The notes under the pieces were generated by a model. That model worked only from the letters and a program-made list of their open reading frames with translations, was not told where the DNA came from and ran no database searches. Both the position numbers and the translations under genes were made by a program. Source: an uncultured Streptococcus sp. (GTDB lineage Bacteria > Bacillota > Bacilli > Lactobacillales > Streptococcaceae). Taken from it: 13,818 bases of DNA. Of the stretch, positions 1 to 7,200 are shown in pieces. Each line of letters begins with the position of its first letter. The stretch's first letter is position 1. The stretch is from positions 1 through 13,818 of the forward strand of contig CABPWC010000036.1 in the NCBI GenBank assembly GCA_902461025.1. Direction: 5' to 3'.

Positions 1-90
1 CTCGTCATAATCTCTTACTCGCTTCAGGAATTGCTGCTCACGTTTGCGATCTAGTTCTGCGACAAATTCTTTTTCATCAAATCTAAACAT
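1..90 (-). CDS. Partial hypothetical protein, N-terminal 30 residues only
   Basis: An open frame starts with ATG at 90-88 on the minus strand and runs off the left edge with no stop. It begins MFRFDEKEFVAELD and continues with a charged, probably helical stretch rich in Lys, Arg and Glu. The start is supported by a promoter 30 bases upstream (TTGAAC, 17-base spacer, TATACT at 121-149). The Shine-Dalgarno is weak (AGAGAG just before the ATG). A terminator separates it from the parA operon, so it is a separate transcription unit. I do not recognise the family: 30 residues are too few. Its place beside partition genes would suit a maintenance or replication gene, but that is only a guess from position. 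Confidence 0.5.
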   Translation of the reverse strand, partial: MFRFDEKEFVAELDRKREQQFLKRVRDYDE

Positions 91-120
91 ACTCTCTATT
101 GTACTGAAATCATAATAAAA

Positions 121-149
121 AGTATAAAAATTTTAGTTCAGGGGTTCAA
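121..149 (-). promoter_or_regulatory. Promoter of the left-edge gene
   Basis: Read on the minus strand, the -35 is TTGAAC (144-149), the spacer is 17 bases and the -10 is TATACT (121-126). Transcription would start near 114, about 25 bases before the ATG at 90. The terminator at 164-195 lies directly upstream, so this promoter insulates the left-edge gene from the parA operon. Confidence 0.6.
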
Positions 150-163
150 ATTTTTTTGTCAGC

Positions 164-195
164 AAAAATAAAAGCCTTCCCTTATTGGGAAGGTT
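164..195 (-). terminator. Rho-independent terminator of the parA operon
   Basis: A 7-bp GC-rich perfect stem (CCTTCCC at 175-181, GGGAAGG at 187-193) encloses a 5-base loop. Read on the minus strand it is extended by AA and followed by a T-rich tail (CTTTTATTTTT, 164-174). It lies 25 bases after the stop of the ribbon-helix-helix gene. The plus-strand flank lacks a clean T-run, so I call it for the minus strand only. Confidence 0.85.
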
Positions 196-200
196 GTTTG

Positions 201-232
201 ATTATAAGTATAATTATATTTATAATGATAGA
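201..232. repeat. AT-rich repeat site downstream of the RHH gene
   Basis: On the minus strand this stretch contains AAATATAATTATA, the same 13-mer found twice in the parA promoter region. It overlaps the stop codon of the ribbon-helix-helix gene. It is probably one of several binding sites for that protein, a centromere-like or operator element; this function is inferred. Confidence 0.5.
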
Positions 233-447
233 CTTTCGATTAGTTTATCAAGGTAATCTGATGCAGACTTTGCGCCCGCTGCTTTGGCAATTTTATCCAA
301 TTTTTTCCGATTGCTTGGTTTTAAAGTAAACTGAAATTGTTTCTTACGTTCAAAACTTTCAAAACTAGCTAAATCAGAAATCTGCTCAGGTTGATGGGTT
401 GCTTCAATAATCTGTGAAATCTCTTTTTCTTTTGGTGTAAATGCCAT
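220..447 (-). CDS. Small ribbon-helix-helix DNA-binding protein, ParA partner
   Basis: This 75-residue protein has a polar N-terminus and a C-terminal part (about residues 36-72) with the ribbon-helix-helix pattern. A strand (QFQFTL) is followed by a helix (NRKKLDKIAKAAG) and a second helix (SASDYLDKLIESL). Such proteins bind DNA as dimers. Next to ParA they usually act as the centromere-binding partner (type Ib partition) and often repress their own operon. The gene follows parA by 52 bases, has a good Shine-Dalgarno (GAAGGAG, 7 bases before the ATG) and ends before a strong terminator. AT-rich repeats lie on both sides and are the likely binding sites. The family call rests on fold pattern and context. 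It could instead be a plain transcriptional repressor. Confidence 0.7.
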   Translation of the reverse strand: MAFTPKEKEISQIIEATHQPEQISDLASFESFERKKQFQFTLKPSNRKKLDKIAKAAGAKSASDYLDKLIESLSL

Positions 448-460
448 AACAATCTCCTTC

Positions 461-510
461 TAAATATATTTATAATTGTATTTGTATTTATAAATATATT
501 TATATTGTAT
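461..510. repeat. AT-rich direct and palindromic repeats between parA and the RHH gene
   Basis: This stretch has two copies of a sequence that reads on the minus strand as ACAAT(T)ATAAATATATTTA (461-479 and about 490-508). Each holds the self-complementary core TAAATATATTTA, and they are separated by ATACAAATACA. It fills the gap between the two genes and includes the last codons of parA. It is related to the AAATATAATTATA repeats on either side. I infer binding sites for the ribbon-helix-helix protein. Confidence 0.5.
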
Positions 511-1306
511 CATAAATTTTTGAAAAAGTCTGCTCCAGCTCAGTGAAAAACTTTTTGTGTTTTTGATAAAGCTCAGGATTCTCCTTCATATCTGCAATAG
601 AAATCTTATCAATCGTGGAATGATTGAATAACTCTTTTGCTGGTACGATGCCTAGAAGGTTGTCTGTTCCCTTTTCTTTAGCTTCAAGTCCCAGAGCTTC
701 CAGTAACTCTCTTGATGATCCATAGTTTGGTCGGATCATATTTGCTAAGAAATATAACTCAGCAGTAATGTATGATTCTCTTGTACGATAGTCAATTACA
801 TCCTTTCTGAATGCTTCTAACCGAGTAGATAAATTGAATTTGGCATTATAACCAAACTCTGAAGGAGTTAAGGGACTAATAATAGCGTGACTGACCGCAA
901 CAGCATTTTTAGTAGCTGTCGCAAAGTCTGGTCTACAATCAATCAAGATATAGTCAAACTGTTCCAACTTTTTCTTTTCGTAGTTATCCTCTAGCCAAAG
1001 ATAAAGTAGCATATTTTTCTTATCGCTGTTCTCCAGATCTCGTTCTACAGTGTCAAGTTGCACCGAGCCTGGAATTAGACTGATATTTTCCTTGACTTGC
1101 TTAATATCCACGTCGCCTCCTTTGAAGGCATTCGCAATCGTATTCTTACTTTCGTAAATATTGTAGCACTGAGTCAAATTACACTGATGGTCTAAATCTA
1201 TAAAGAGAATCTTATGACCTTTCTTAGCCAGCCATTCCCCATAATTAAAAGTTAAAGTTGTTTTCCCAACACCGCCTTTAATAGCAGCAAATGTGATAAT
1301 CTTCAT
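500..1306 (-). CDS. parA: ParA-family partition ATPase
   Basis: This is a 268-residue ParA/MinD-type P-loop ATPase. The deviant Walker A motif KGGVGKTT is at residues 10-17, a FIDLDHQCNLT segment around 36-45 replaces the usual DxDPQ, and the Walker B-like strand YILIDCRPD is near 119-127. Proteins of this family form ATP-dependent patterns on the nucleoid and move plasmid or element DNA bound by a partner protein, giving stable inheritance. There is no extra N-terminal DNA-binding domain, as is typical of small type Ib ParA proteins whose partner does the autoregulation. The start at 1306 is supported by CAGGAGGATATCAA directly before the ATG and by a near-consensus promoter. The likely partner is the ribbon-helix-helix gene downstream. 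A regulatory ParA/Soj-like role is possible but less likely given the repeats. Confidence 0.9.
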   Translation of the reverse strand: MKIITFAAIKGGVGKTTLTFNYGEWLAKKGHKILFIDLDHQCNLTQCYNIYESKNTIANAFKGGDVDIKQVKENISLIPGSVQLDTVERDLENSDKKNMLLYLWLEDNYEKKKLEQFDYILIDCRPDFATATKNAVAVSHAIISPLTPSEFGYNAKFNLSTRLEAFRKDVIDYRTRESYITAELYFLANMIRPNYGSSRELLEALGLEAKEKGTDNLLGIVPAKELFNHSTIDKISIADMKENPELYQKHKKFFTELEQTFSKIYDTI

Positions 1307-1334
1307 TTGATATCCTCCTGTTTTCTATACTTCT

Positions 1335-1362
1335 ATTATACCATTATAATTATATTTGTCAA
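1335..1362 (-). promoter_or_regulatory. Strong extended -10 promoter of the parA operon
   Basis: On the minus strand the -35 is perfect TTGACA (1357-1362), the spacer is 16 bases and the -10 is perfect TATAAT (1335-1340), preceded by TG one base upstream (TGGTATAAT). The spacer and -35 are embedded in the AAATATAATTATA repeat, so a protein bound to the repeat would block RNA polymerase. This suggests autorepression by the small ribbon-helix-helix protein. Confidence 0.8.
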
Positions 1363-1394
1363 TATGTTTATAATTATATTTATAATTATTTTTT
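1343..1394. repeat. AT-rich repeat array upstream of parA
   Basis: Two copies of the minus-strand 13-mer AAATATAATTATA lie here (about 1346-1358 and 1370-1382), with AT-rich flanks. A third exact copy lies at the end of the operon (about 210-222). Array placement around a ParA plus ribbon-helix-helix pair is typical of a centromere (parS/parC) that doubles as operator. The function is inferred from sequence and position. Confidence 0.55.
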
Positions 1395-1512
1395 AATAAA
1401 GTTTTTCTTTCCCTTGCGACAGTGATTCCTAGAAAAGGTAATCTCTCCAAATGTAAAGACAACTGTTCTCTCTGTACTGAAATCAAGACTAGATTGAAAA
1501 CATCAGAAACTT
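1395..1512. other. Non-coding gap between relaxase and parA operon
   Basis: No open frame with a ribosome binding site is visible on either strand. I see no clear terminator hairpin after the relaxase stop. The only notable item is a 12-base match, GTACTGAAATCA at 1474-1485, to the leader of the left-edge gene (101-112). Both copies are preceded by CTCTCT. Confidence 0.4.
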
Positions 1513-3147
1513 TTACAAGGTTTTTTCGTCTTCAAAACGTCGGGCAACTTTCTCTTCTCGACTACGCACGTGCTCCTTAATATCTCTATAATCTGTGTAA
1601 TGTTTTAGAGTATCGTCAAAGAATTCTTGTAAGGCTCCTTTTTCAATTTGAAATTGTTTGATCAGTTGACTGACATCTTCCAGTCCCATATCTTTTGGAA
1701 CTCCTAAATCATCCAATAGCTGTATCGCTGCAAGACTATTTTCTGGAGATTTCTGGATAGCTAAAAGTGCTCCTTCAATTTTATGATAACGTCCCAGTCG
1801 CTCATCTAGTTGTCTTAATTCCTCTTGGGTAGCCTCAATCTTTTCATTAAAGCGCTCCTCCAAATGTTGAAATTGTGTTCCATCTGTTACGCCGTGTTCG
1901 ACTAAGAAATTATATTCCTTAATCAGTTCACGCATAGAGGAAATTTGAGCGTTTTTAGTTACAAGTGTTTCTCCATTTTGTTTGGCCAATTGCCTTGCGA
2001 CAGTCAAGCCCATCATGTACCGATTTTTTTGAGATTGATCAGGATTGAGAAAATAAAAATAGTCTTTCTCTTTGATATAGATGGTATAATTTCCATCCTC
2101 ATTTTTATCAACTTTATGAGAAGGTATTAAAATGGTACCACTATTTAAAGCTCCCATATCCATCTGCACGTAAATGCCTTGCTTGCTTTCTTGTTCGACC
2201 TGCCAGGATTCAACTTCTAATTTCAATTCAAAATCATTTGCTGTTTTTTCTTTTGATTCTTGATATTGTTCTTTCAATTCCTCCACATCAAAAACTAACT
2301 GATTCTTAGAAATTCTCTCTTTTATTTTTTCAAGAGAATAGAGTCCTTTCTTCGATAATGTATTATCTCGGACATTTCTTTGTTGAGGCTGATCAAGTAA
2401 TTTATACTTCACAAATTTACCAGAGAAATCAATCTGAAGATCAAGCGCAGCTGCTTTATGTTTAAAATCTTCCAACGAAAGAGAGTGCTTCAGAAGAAAA
2501 TCCAGACGTTCCTTAATTTCAAACCGATAATTATTTTGTCTACGCCAAGCAGAATACTTTGTGTAGGAATTTTTCATTGTAGGCTCAATGATTTTAGCGC
2601 CATAACGTGCCGCATATTTATCCGATATCGCCCTCAAATTCTTCAAGGTTTTCTTTTCCCAACGAAATTTCTTGAGCGTTGAGGTATTGGTGGTATTGAG
2701 TATGATATGGTTATGAAGATGATCTTTATCCGTGTGTGTTGCAATCACAAACTCATAATTTCCACCTGTCAATTCCAGCATCGTTTGACAGCCAATTTCA
2801 TGAACTTGCTCGGGAGTCAAGTTATCATCTGGAGAAAAAGACTGGATAATGTGATGAGCCAATACTTGTTTTCCTGAAGATAATTCTTTCAAGTCATCAT
2901 CTCCTTTTTTAAAGGCTGCAGCTAATTTTGTCATGACCATTTCTTCATCTGCTACACTAAAATCAGAGATCCCATTTCCAGATACTAGCTTCATTTGAAG
3001 CTCACCATTATGATAGACAAGAGGAAAATCAAGATCACTTTCTGCAGTTTCTGATACAAGAGTTTTCGCTTCATTCAGAATATAGCGTACAGCTATTTTT
3101 AAATTGGAAGGAGTTTTAATTTGTTTGGGTGTTTTGATTACTACCAT
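1513..3147 (-). CDS. MOBP-type conjugative relaxase
   Basis: This 544-residue protein belongs to the relaxase/mobilization nuclease family (PF03432 type). It would nick one strand at oriT through a tyrosine, stay bound to the 5' end and be carried to the recipient. Visible motifs are a tyrosine in AVRYILNEAKT (Tyr22, the likely nucleophile), HHIIQSFSP at 98-106, and the metal-binding three-histidine motif HTDKDHLHNH at 138-147. The C-terminal half is charged with long helices (about 400-530), likely for oligomerisation or coupling-protein contact. Its size and position match PcfG of pCF10 (established synteny, recalled). The start overlaps the end of the MobC-like gene by 7 bases (AAGGA lies upstream), so the two are translationally coupled. 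There is a single cysteine. I see no sign of truncation. Confidence 0.9.
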   Translation of the reverse strand: MVVIKTPKQIKTPSNLKIAVRYILNEAKTLVSETAESDLDFPLVYHNGELQMKLVSGNGISDFSVADEEMVMTKLAAAFKKGDDDLKELSSGKQVLAHHIIQSFSPDDNLTPEQVHEIGCQTMLELTGGNYEFVIATHTDKDHLHNHIILNTTNTSTLKKFRWEKKTLKNLRAISDKYAARYGAKIIEPTMKNSYTKYSAWRRQNNYRFEIKERLDFLLKHSLSLEDFKHKAAALDLQIDFSGKFVKYKLLDQPQQRNVRDNTLSKKGLYSLEKIKERISKNQLVFDVEELKEQYQESKEKTANDFELKLEVESWQVEQESKQGIYVQMDMGALNSGTILIPSHKVDKNEDGNYTIYIKEKDYFYFLNPDQSQKNRYMMGLTVARQLAKQNGETLVTKNAQISSMRELIKEYNFLVEHGVTDGTQFQHLEERFNEKIEATQEELRQLDERLGRYHKIEGALLAIQKSPENSLAAIQLLDDLGVPKDMGLEDVSQLIKQFQIEKGALQEFFDDTLKHYTDYRDIKEHVRSREEKVARRFEDEKTL

Positions 3148-3533
3148 TCGTCATACGTCCTTATTGTTTTCGCTTTTCGTTCCTGTAAACTTTTCTTCTC
3201 CGCACTAGAAATTTTGACAGCCACCATCTCTTTCAACTCAGATAGATAGTCAATGACTTGTGCCACTTCCTCTGGCGTAACCCCTTGATTTTCATTGGCA
3301 TGTTTGGCAATTTGGTTGATGTTCGTACCCACTCGATTGATAGCAACTCGAAGGTCTTTCAATTCGGAAAAATCAACTTGAACCACCTTCCCTTGCACCA
3401 ATTGATTCTTCGCATAGTATTGAAAAGATGGAACTCCCATTTGAGCCATCGCAGTTTTAATTTGACGATCTTCCTCTGGTGTTAGTCGTATCAATTTTTG
3501 TATATAGCGTTTTCTATTTTCTCGTTTCTGCAT
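3141..3533 (-). CDS. mobC: MobC/PcfF-like relaxosome accessory protein
   Basis: This 130-residue basic protein has the hallmark MobC-family segment INRVGTNINQIAKHAN near residues 65-80. It is preceded by an N-terminal strand-helix region (YIQKLIRLTPEEDRQIKTAM) typical of ribbon-helix-helix DNA binding. Such proteins bind oriT, bend or melt the nic region and recruit the relaxase. It lies directly after the candidate oriT and overlaps the relaxase start, as pcfF precedes pcfG in pCF10. The ATG at 3533 has GAGG about 13 bases upstream, a longer spacing than usual. The C-terminus ends in a basic tail before YDEW. The family call is firm; the exact DNA site is not shown. Confidence 0.85.
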   Translation of the reverse strand: MQKRENRKRYIQKLIRLTPEEDRQIKTAMAQMGVPSFQYYAKNQLVQGKVVQVDFSELKDLRVAINRVGTNINQIAKHANENQGVTPEEVAQVIDYLSELKEMVAVKISSAEKKSLQERKAKTIRTYDEW

Positions 3534-3561
3534 TATTTTTTTATCCTCTTTCTCTCAAAGT

Positions 3562-3720
3562 CTCTGGTATTTTCTGACCAGGCATCCGCCCCTGACTTCC
3601 TTGTGGCAAGCGTAGCAAATGGATATCCATTTGCGAAATTTAAAAAAATCAGAGAAGGAGAACCTTGTAGTTTTCCTTCTTGATTTTCTCAGTTTTGGGG
3701 AAATCCCCAAGCCCCTTTCC
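3562..3720. other. oriT: Candidate origin of transfer (oriT)
   Basis: Four inverted repeats are packed into 160 non-coding bases. CTGGT-N8-ACCAG (3564-3581) is followed directly by CATCCGCC (3583-3590), which matches six of eight positions of the RP4-class nic consensus YATCCTGY. A perfect 20-bp palindrome centred on GGATATCC lies at 3615-3634. A long hairpin at 3645-3687 has about 17 pairs, one bulge, one G-T pair and an 8-base loop. TTGGGGA-AA-TCCCCAA lies at 3695-3710. The region sits just before the MobC and relaxase genes, where pCF10 has its oriT. If the plus strand is nicked here, the relaxase genes enter the recipient last, as is usual. The long hairpin is followed on the minus strand by seven T's and might also attenuate transcription. 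Confidence 0.6.
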
Positions 3721-3750
3721 TATATCTTTTGGAGTACAACCTCTAACAAT

Positions 3751-4167
3751 TTATCGCAACCAACTGAAGATGTTTTTGAAAATAGATGATTGCTTATCAC
3801 TATTTTCTACACTTTTTTCTTTCTGACCTTGTAACTTTTCAGCTAGGACAGAAAGTTGTTGAGCAGTTAGAGGCTGGAAAATCGACTGCCCAATTTGTAT
3901 TTCTGTCAGTAAGATTTTTTCTGTGAGTACAGCCTGAAATTCTTCATCTGTAATCATCTTGAGTAGCTCAATATTTTCTTCTTCCCACTCCAAAAGAGCA
4001 GGATCTCCTTCAGGTAGTTGAGACTGTTCTTCCTCTAGTTGCTCCAGAATTTTTTGGCGAGTCAAGTCTTTAGCGTTTGGCGATACTCCTTGAACTCTGT
4101 CTCCATCCATGATTGGAATAAAGTATGAAAGGATGATGATCAGTTGTTCTTCTTGTTCATTAGTCAT
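3751..4167 (-). CDS. Uncharacterised acidic protein in the pcfE position
   Basis: This 138-residue protein is mostly acidic, with a Glu-rich middle (EQLEEEQSQLP, EWEEENIELLK) and a short basic, hydrophobic C-terminus (IFKNIFSWLR). It has no cysteine and no signal peptide, and although the N-terminus has a hydrophobic run (LIIILSYFIPIM) it is short for a membrane anchor. The start is firm: AAGGAGGA lies 7-8 bases upstream of the ATG at 4167. It follows the polyvalent protein by 70 bases and precedes the candidate oriT, the place held by pcfE in pCF10. I do not recognise a domain. A role in DNA processing or as a small cytosolic partner is inferred from position only. Confidence 0.75.
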   Translation of the reverse strand: MTNEQEEQLIIILSYFIPIMDGDRVQGVSPNAKDLTRQKILEQLEEEQSQLPEGDPALLEWEEENIELLKMITDEEFQAVLTEKILLTEIQIGQSIFQPLTAQQLSVLAEKLQGQKEKSVENSDKQSSIFKNIFSWLR

Positions 4168-4237
4168 GAGTGTTGTCCTCCTTGATGATGATTTGTTTTT
4201 AATTTGACCTTGGGTTTATTTGGGGTGTCCCGTTCGG

Positions 4238-7200
4238 TCATTTCGAGAAACCCTTCTCTTTTTTTGATTGTGCATCTGCTTTCAACTCCTGCTTGTGATC
4301 TTCGACAGCCTGCTTGCTCTGATCTTTAAACTTCTCCAGTTTTTGTTCAAAACTACGCTTCGTTTGTTTCTCTTGACTCAATCTTAATTGTTCCAATGCT
4401 TGATCCATCCGAACCATTAAACTTTTAGCTTCTTGTTGGACAATATCCAACTGTGCTTCTAAATCAGCAAGTGTCTCCTTATCAGCAGACCACCCAGATA
4501 GATAGTTAAAGGAATACTCTGACGTATCAATACCGTAGTATGAAGAAACAACATAAGCGACACTTTCAGCCTGGAGTTCAGCAGTGCTTCTAGTTAGATT
4601 TTCTTTTTGAGGATTATCTGCATGATGCAACTCTGCATGAGCCATCTCATGTAAGAAAGTTTTAATAATTTGAGCCTTGTTCATCTCATTACTGCGTAAA
4701 ACAATTTGATTTTCTGGGACAGAATAATATCCATGTTTATTATTTTCCATCTCCTCAAATCGAACCGATACATCATTTTCTTTTGCAATAGCCATCAGGG
4801 CACGGTAAAGATTTGCATAGTCCAAATCAGTCAGCTGTTCTTTAACTTCTGCAGCTTTTGGCATCTCCTTTCCTTCTGTCTGACTAACATCAAAAACTGG
4901 CACTAAACCAAAGAATGTAACTGTTTCTGGTTTCCCATTTTTATCCAATATTGGTTGGTTATTCTCATCCTTTTTGATTTTCGTCATAGGTTTAAAAATA
5001 CGTAAAGCCTTCTCACCTTTTTTCACATAGCGGTCAAAGTTTTCTTTCCACTGCTTGAAAGAAGCTACTTGCCTTGCTTCAGGATTTTGTGCAAGAATTA
5101 AGCGTAAGTTACGATTAGAATAATTATTTAGTTGGCTCATTTTCGTTAGATAGTCTTTGTACTTATCTGAATCCAGAAACTCCTTAATTCCTTCTTTAAG
5201 ATGTCGACTTAATCCTGCCATATCTTTATTCTGAATAAAATCTGCGACTGCAAGACTACCAGCTGCTAAAACCACTTCTTCCGCTTGTAGACTCTCCTCG
5301 ACCTCTGGTTTAGAACCTGGTTTCGATCTAAAATCATACGGATTCGTTCCCTGAAGCAACTCCTCATCATCAGAAACACCGTCAGCATCCGCATCACGTT
5401 TCAACTCCTGCTTGTTGTGGCCTTGTTCTTCTAGTTTGATTTCTTCCTCTTGTGTTTTTTCAAACTCATCTCGAATGTTTTCGATGGTTTGTTCAACTTT
5501 TTCTGATAAATCTTTAATCTCTTTTTGCCATTTTTCTACAAGAGCTACTTGTTCCATAGGTGAGTCCTTGACACCCAACTTCTCAAACCAAGCAGATAGA
5601 TTTTCGACCTCAACACTATCCATTCCATCAAAAGAAATAAATCCTAGACGACTATCATGACTACTATCCGAAAAACCAATCGGACTATTTTCTAACACTC
5701 CGAAAGGCACTTGAGACAAAAGTTGATCTGCGTAAGGTGTATCTTCCAAAGCGTAACTAAACTGAGAAATGTCTAACTCACTCGCCAATCTCTCCAGATG
5801 ATACTGAGTGAATATTGCCCCATCTATCTTCATCAACTCTGGATGCTCTCGCATTTCTCGTGTTCCAAGTCTTTCTTTATGAGCGATTGGGTTAATCTCC
5901 TCACCGATATTGTAACGAATGCTATCCTGGATCAGTTCACCATCAGGAGCGTAGATACTAAACTGGACCTTTGTTGGAGGGATATAGCCTTCAGTATTGC
6001 CTGCTGTTACTTGTTTCATTCCTTCTTGATGAATTGGATAAAAGTCCTGATTGGCCTTGTAAAGCTCTCTAGCGAAGTCTTGATAAGATATCAGCTCAGT
6101 CTCTTTAAAGGGCAATTTAGGCCCATCTGGGCGCTCTTCTGCCCATTGAAGGCGTACATGGTAGTTCTCCTTATAGATGTGATCTTGTTGCCATTCTTTA
6201 TAAAAATCTGAATTTGTATCTAGGAGATGATCTGCACCAGCTGCAGCAACAATCTGATCAAAATTATCATTGTGCTGTTTTGCATAGTCAAGATACTGAT
6301 TCCAGGCTTGATGAAATTCTTCTGGAGTTTTTGAGATATCACCTGGCACACCTAAATTATAAACAGTATCTAGGACTTGAGTAAAGGTAGCTGAATCAAG
6401 TAGGGGGCTATTCAGTGTGTTCTCAGGAGTAGATTGTTCAATTTCTTTAGAAACTTCTTCATACTGCTTATTGTTCAAAACTGATAGCATTTCTGCACCT
6501 TTGTCTTTAACATATTCTTCATTGATTGAAAGCTGCTCGATGTGACCATCTCGCTCTCTAAAGACACCTAAAATAATCTTTTCCTGGTTTGTCTGATCTA
6601 GTAGAAGATTAAGGCTTTTTCTTAATCGCATAAGACTAGCTGGTAGAACTGTACCATCTACTGTCCTAAAAGCAAGTAAAACATCTTGGTCATTTGAACG
6701 AATTGCCTTATCCAAGTTTAGGCTATGAAACTTTTCTACATCTGATAAGTCTCCAAAATAAAAGGACTCTGCATCTACTATGGCAGGTAATTCAGGGAGA
6801 ACTTTCAGCTTATCAAACGCAGCGCCTCTGTTGGCAATCAAAATATTATCAAATTGTCCATTTCCAGTAGCAAAATCCAATAAAGTCTGTTCTGCAGTTT
6901 GCCCTTCTCTATAAGGATAAATACCTGTTAAGTGCATGAAACTTTCTTTGTTATAGGAGATAGCAAGGCTATTTGTATCTGCACCATCCTGGTAAAAATA
7001 GGTAACTTGTGAGTCTGCTACGTTTTCTAAGTACCATTGAGCAGCATTTTGAAGATGAGGAGCATATCTGTTTAGTTTCAGCAAATCTTTATCTGAGATA
7101 GGATGGTAATTATCCCTATGAATTGACTTTCTATCCTCATTTATGCTAAAATGGAGTAAAGGTTGAGATCGAGTTTGACTTGGTGACAAGTCATTCAAAG

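Noticed and set aside
175..193. GC-rich hairpin as part of an origin or operator
   Set aside because: The short loop, GC stem, T tail and place after the last operon gene make a terminator the simpler reading.
3498..3683. Plus-strand frame covering the gap before mobC
   Set aside because: No ribosome binding site, and it spans the inverted repeats of the candidate oriT; structure explains the region better than coding.
3645..3687. Long hairpin as a simple terminator
   Set aside because: It has a T-run on the minus side and might attenuate transcription, but the stem is AT-rich with a bulge and wobble and clusters with three other inverted repeats, so I kept it within the oriT call.
5798..6211. 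137-codon plus-strand open frame
   Set aside because: It is antisense to the polyvalent gene, lacks a convincing ribosome binding site and its translation has no domain pattern; the minus frame has clear domains here.
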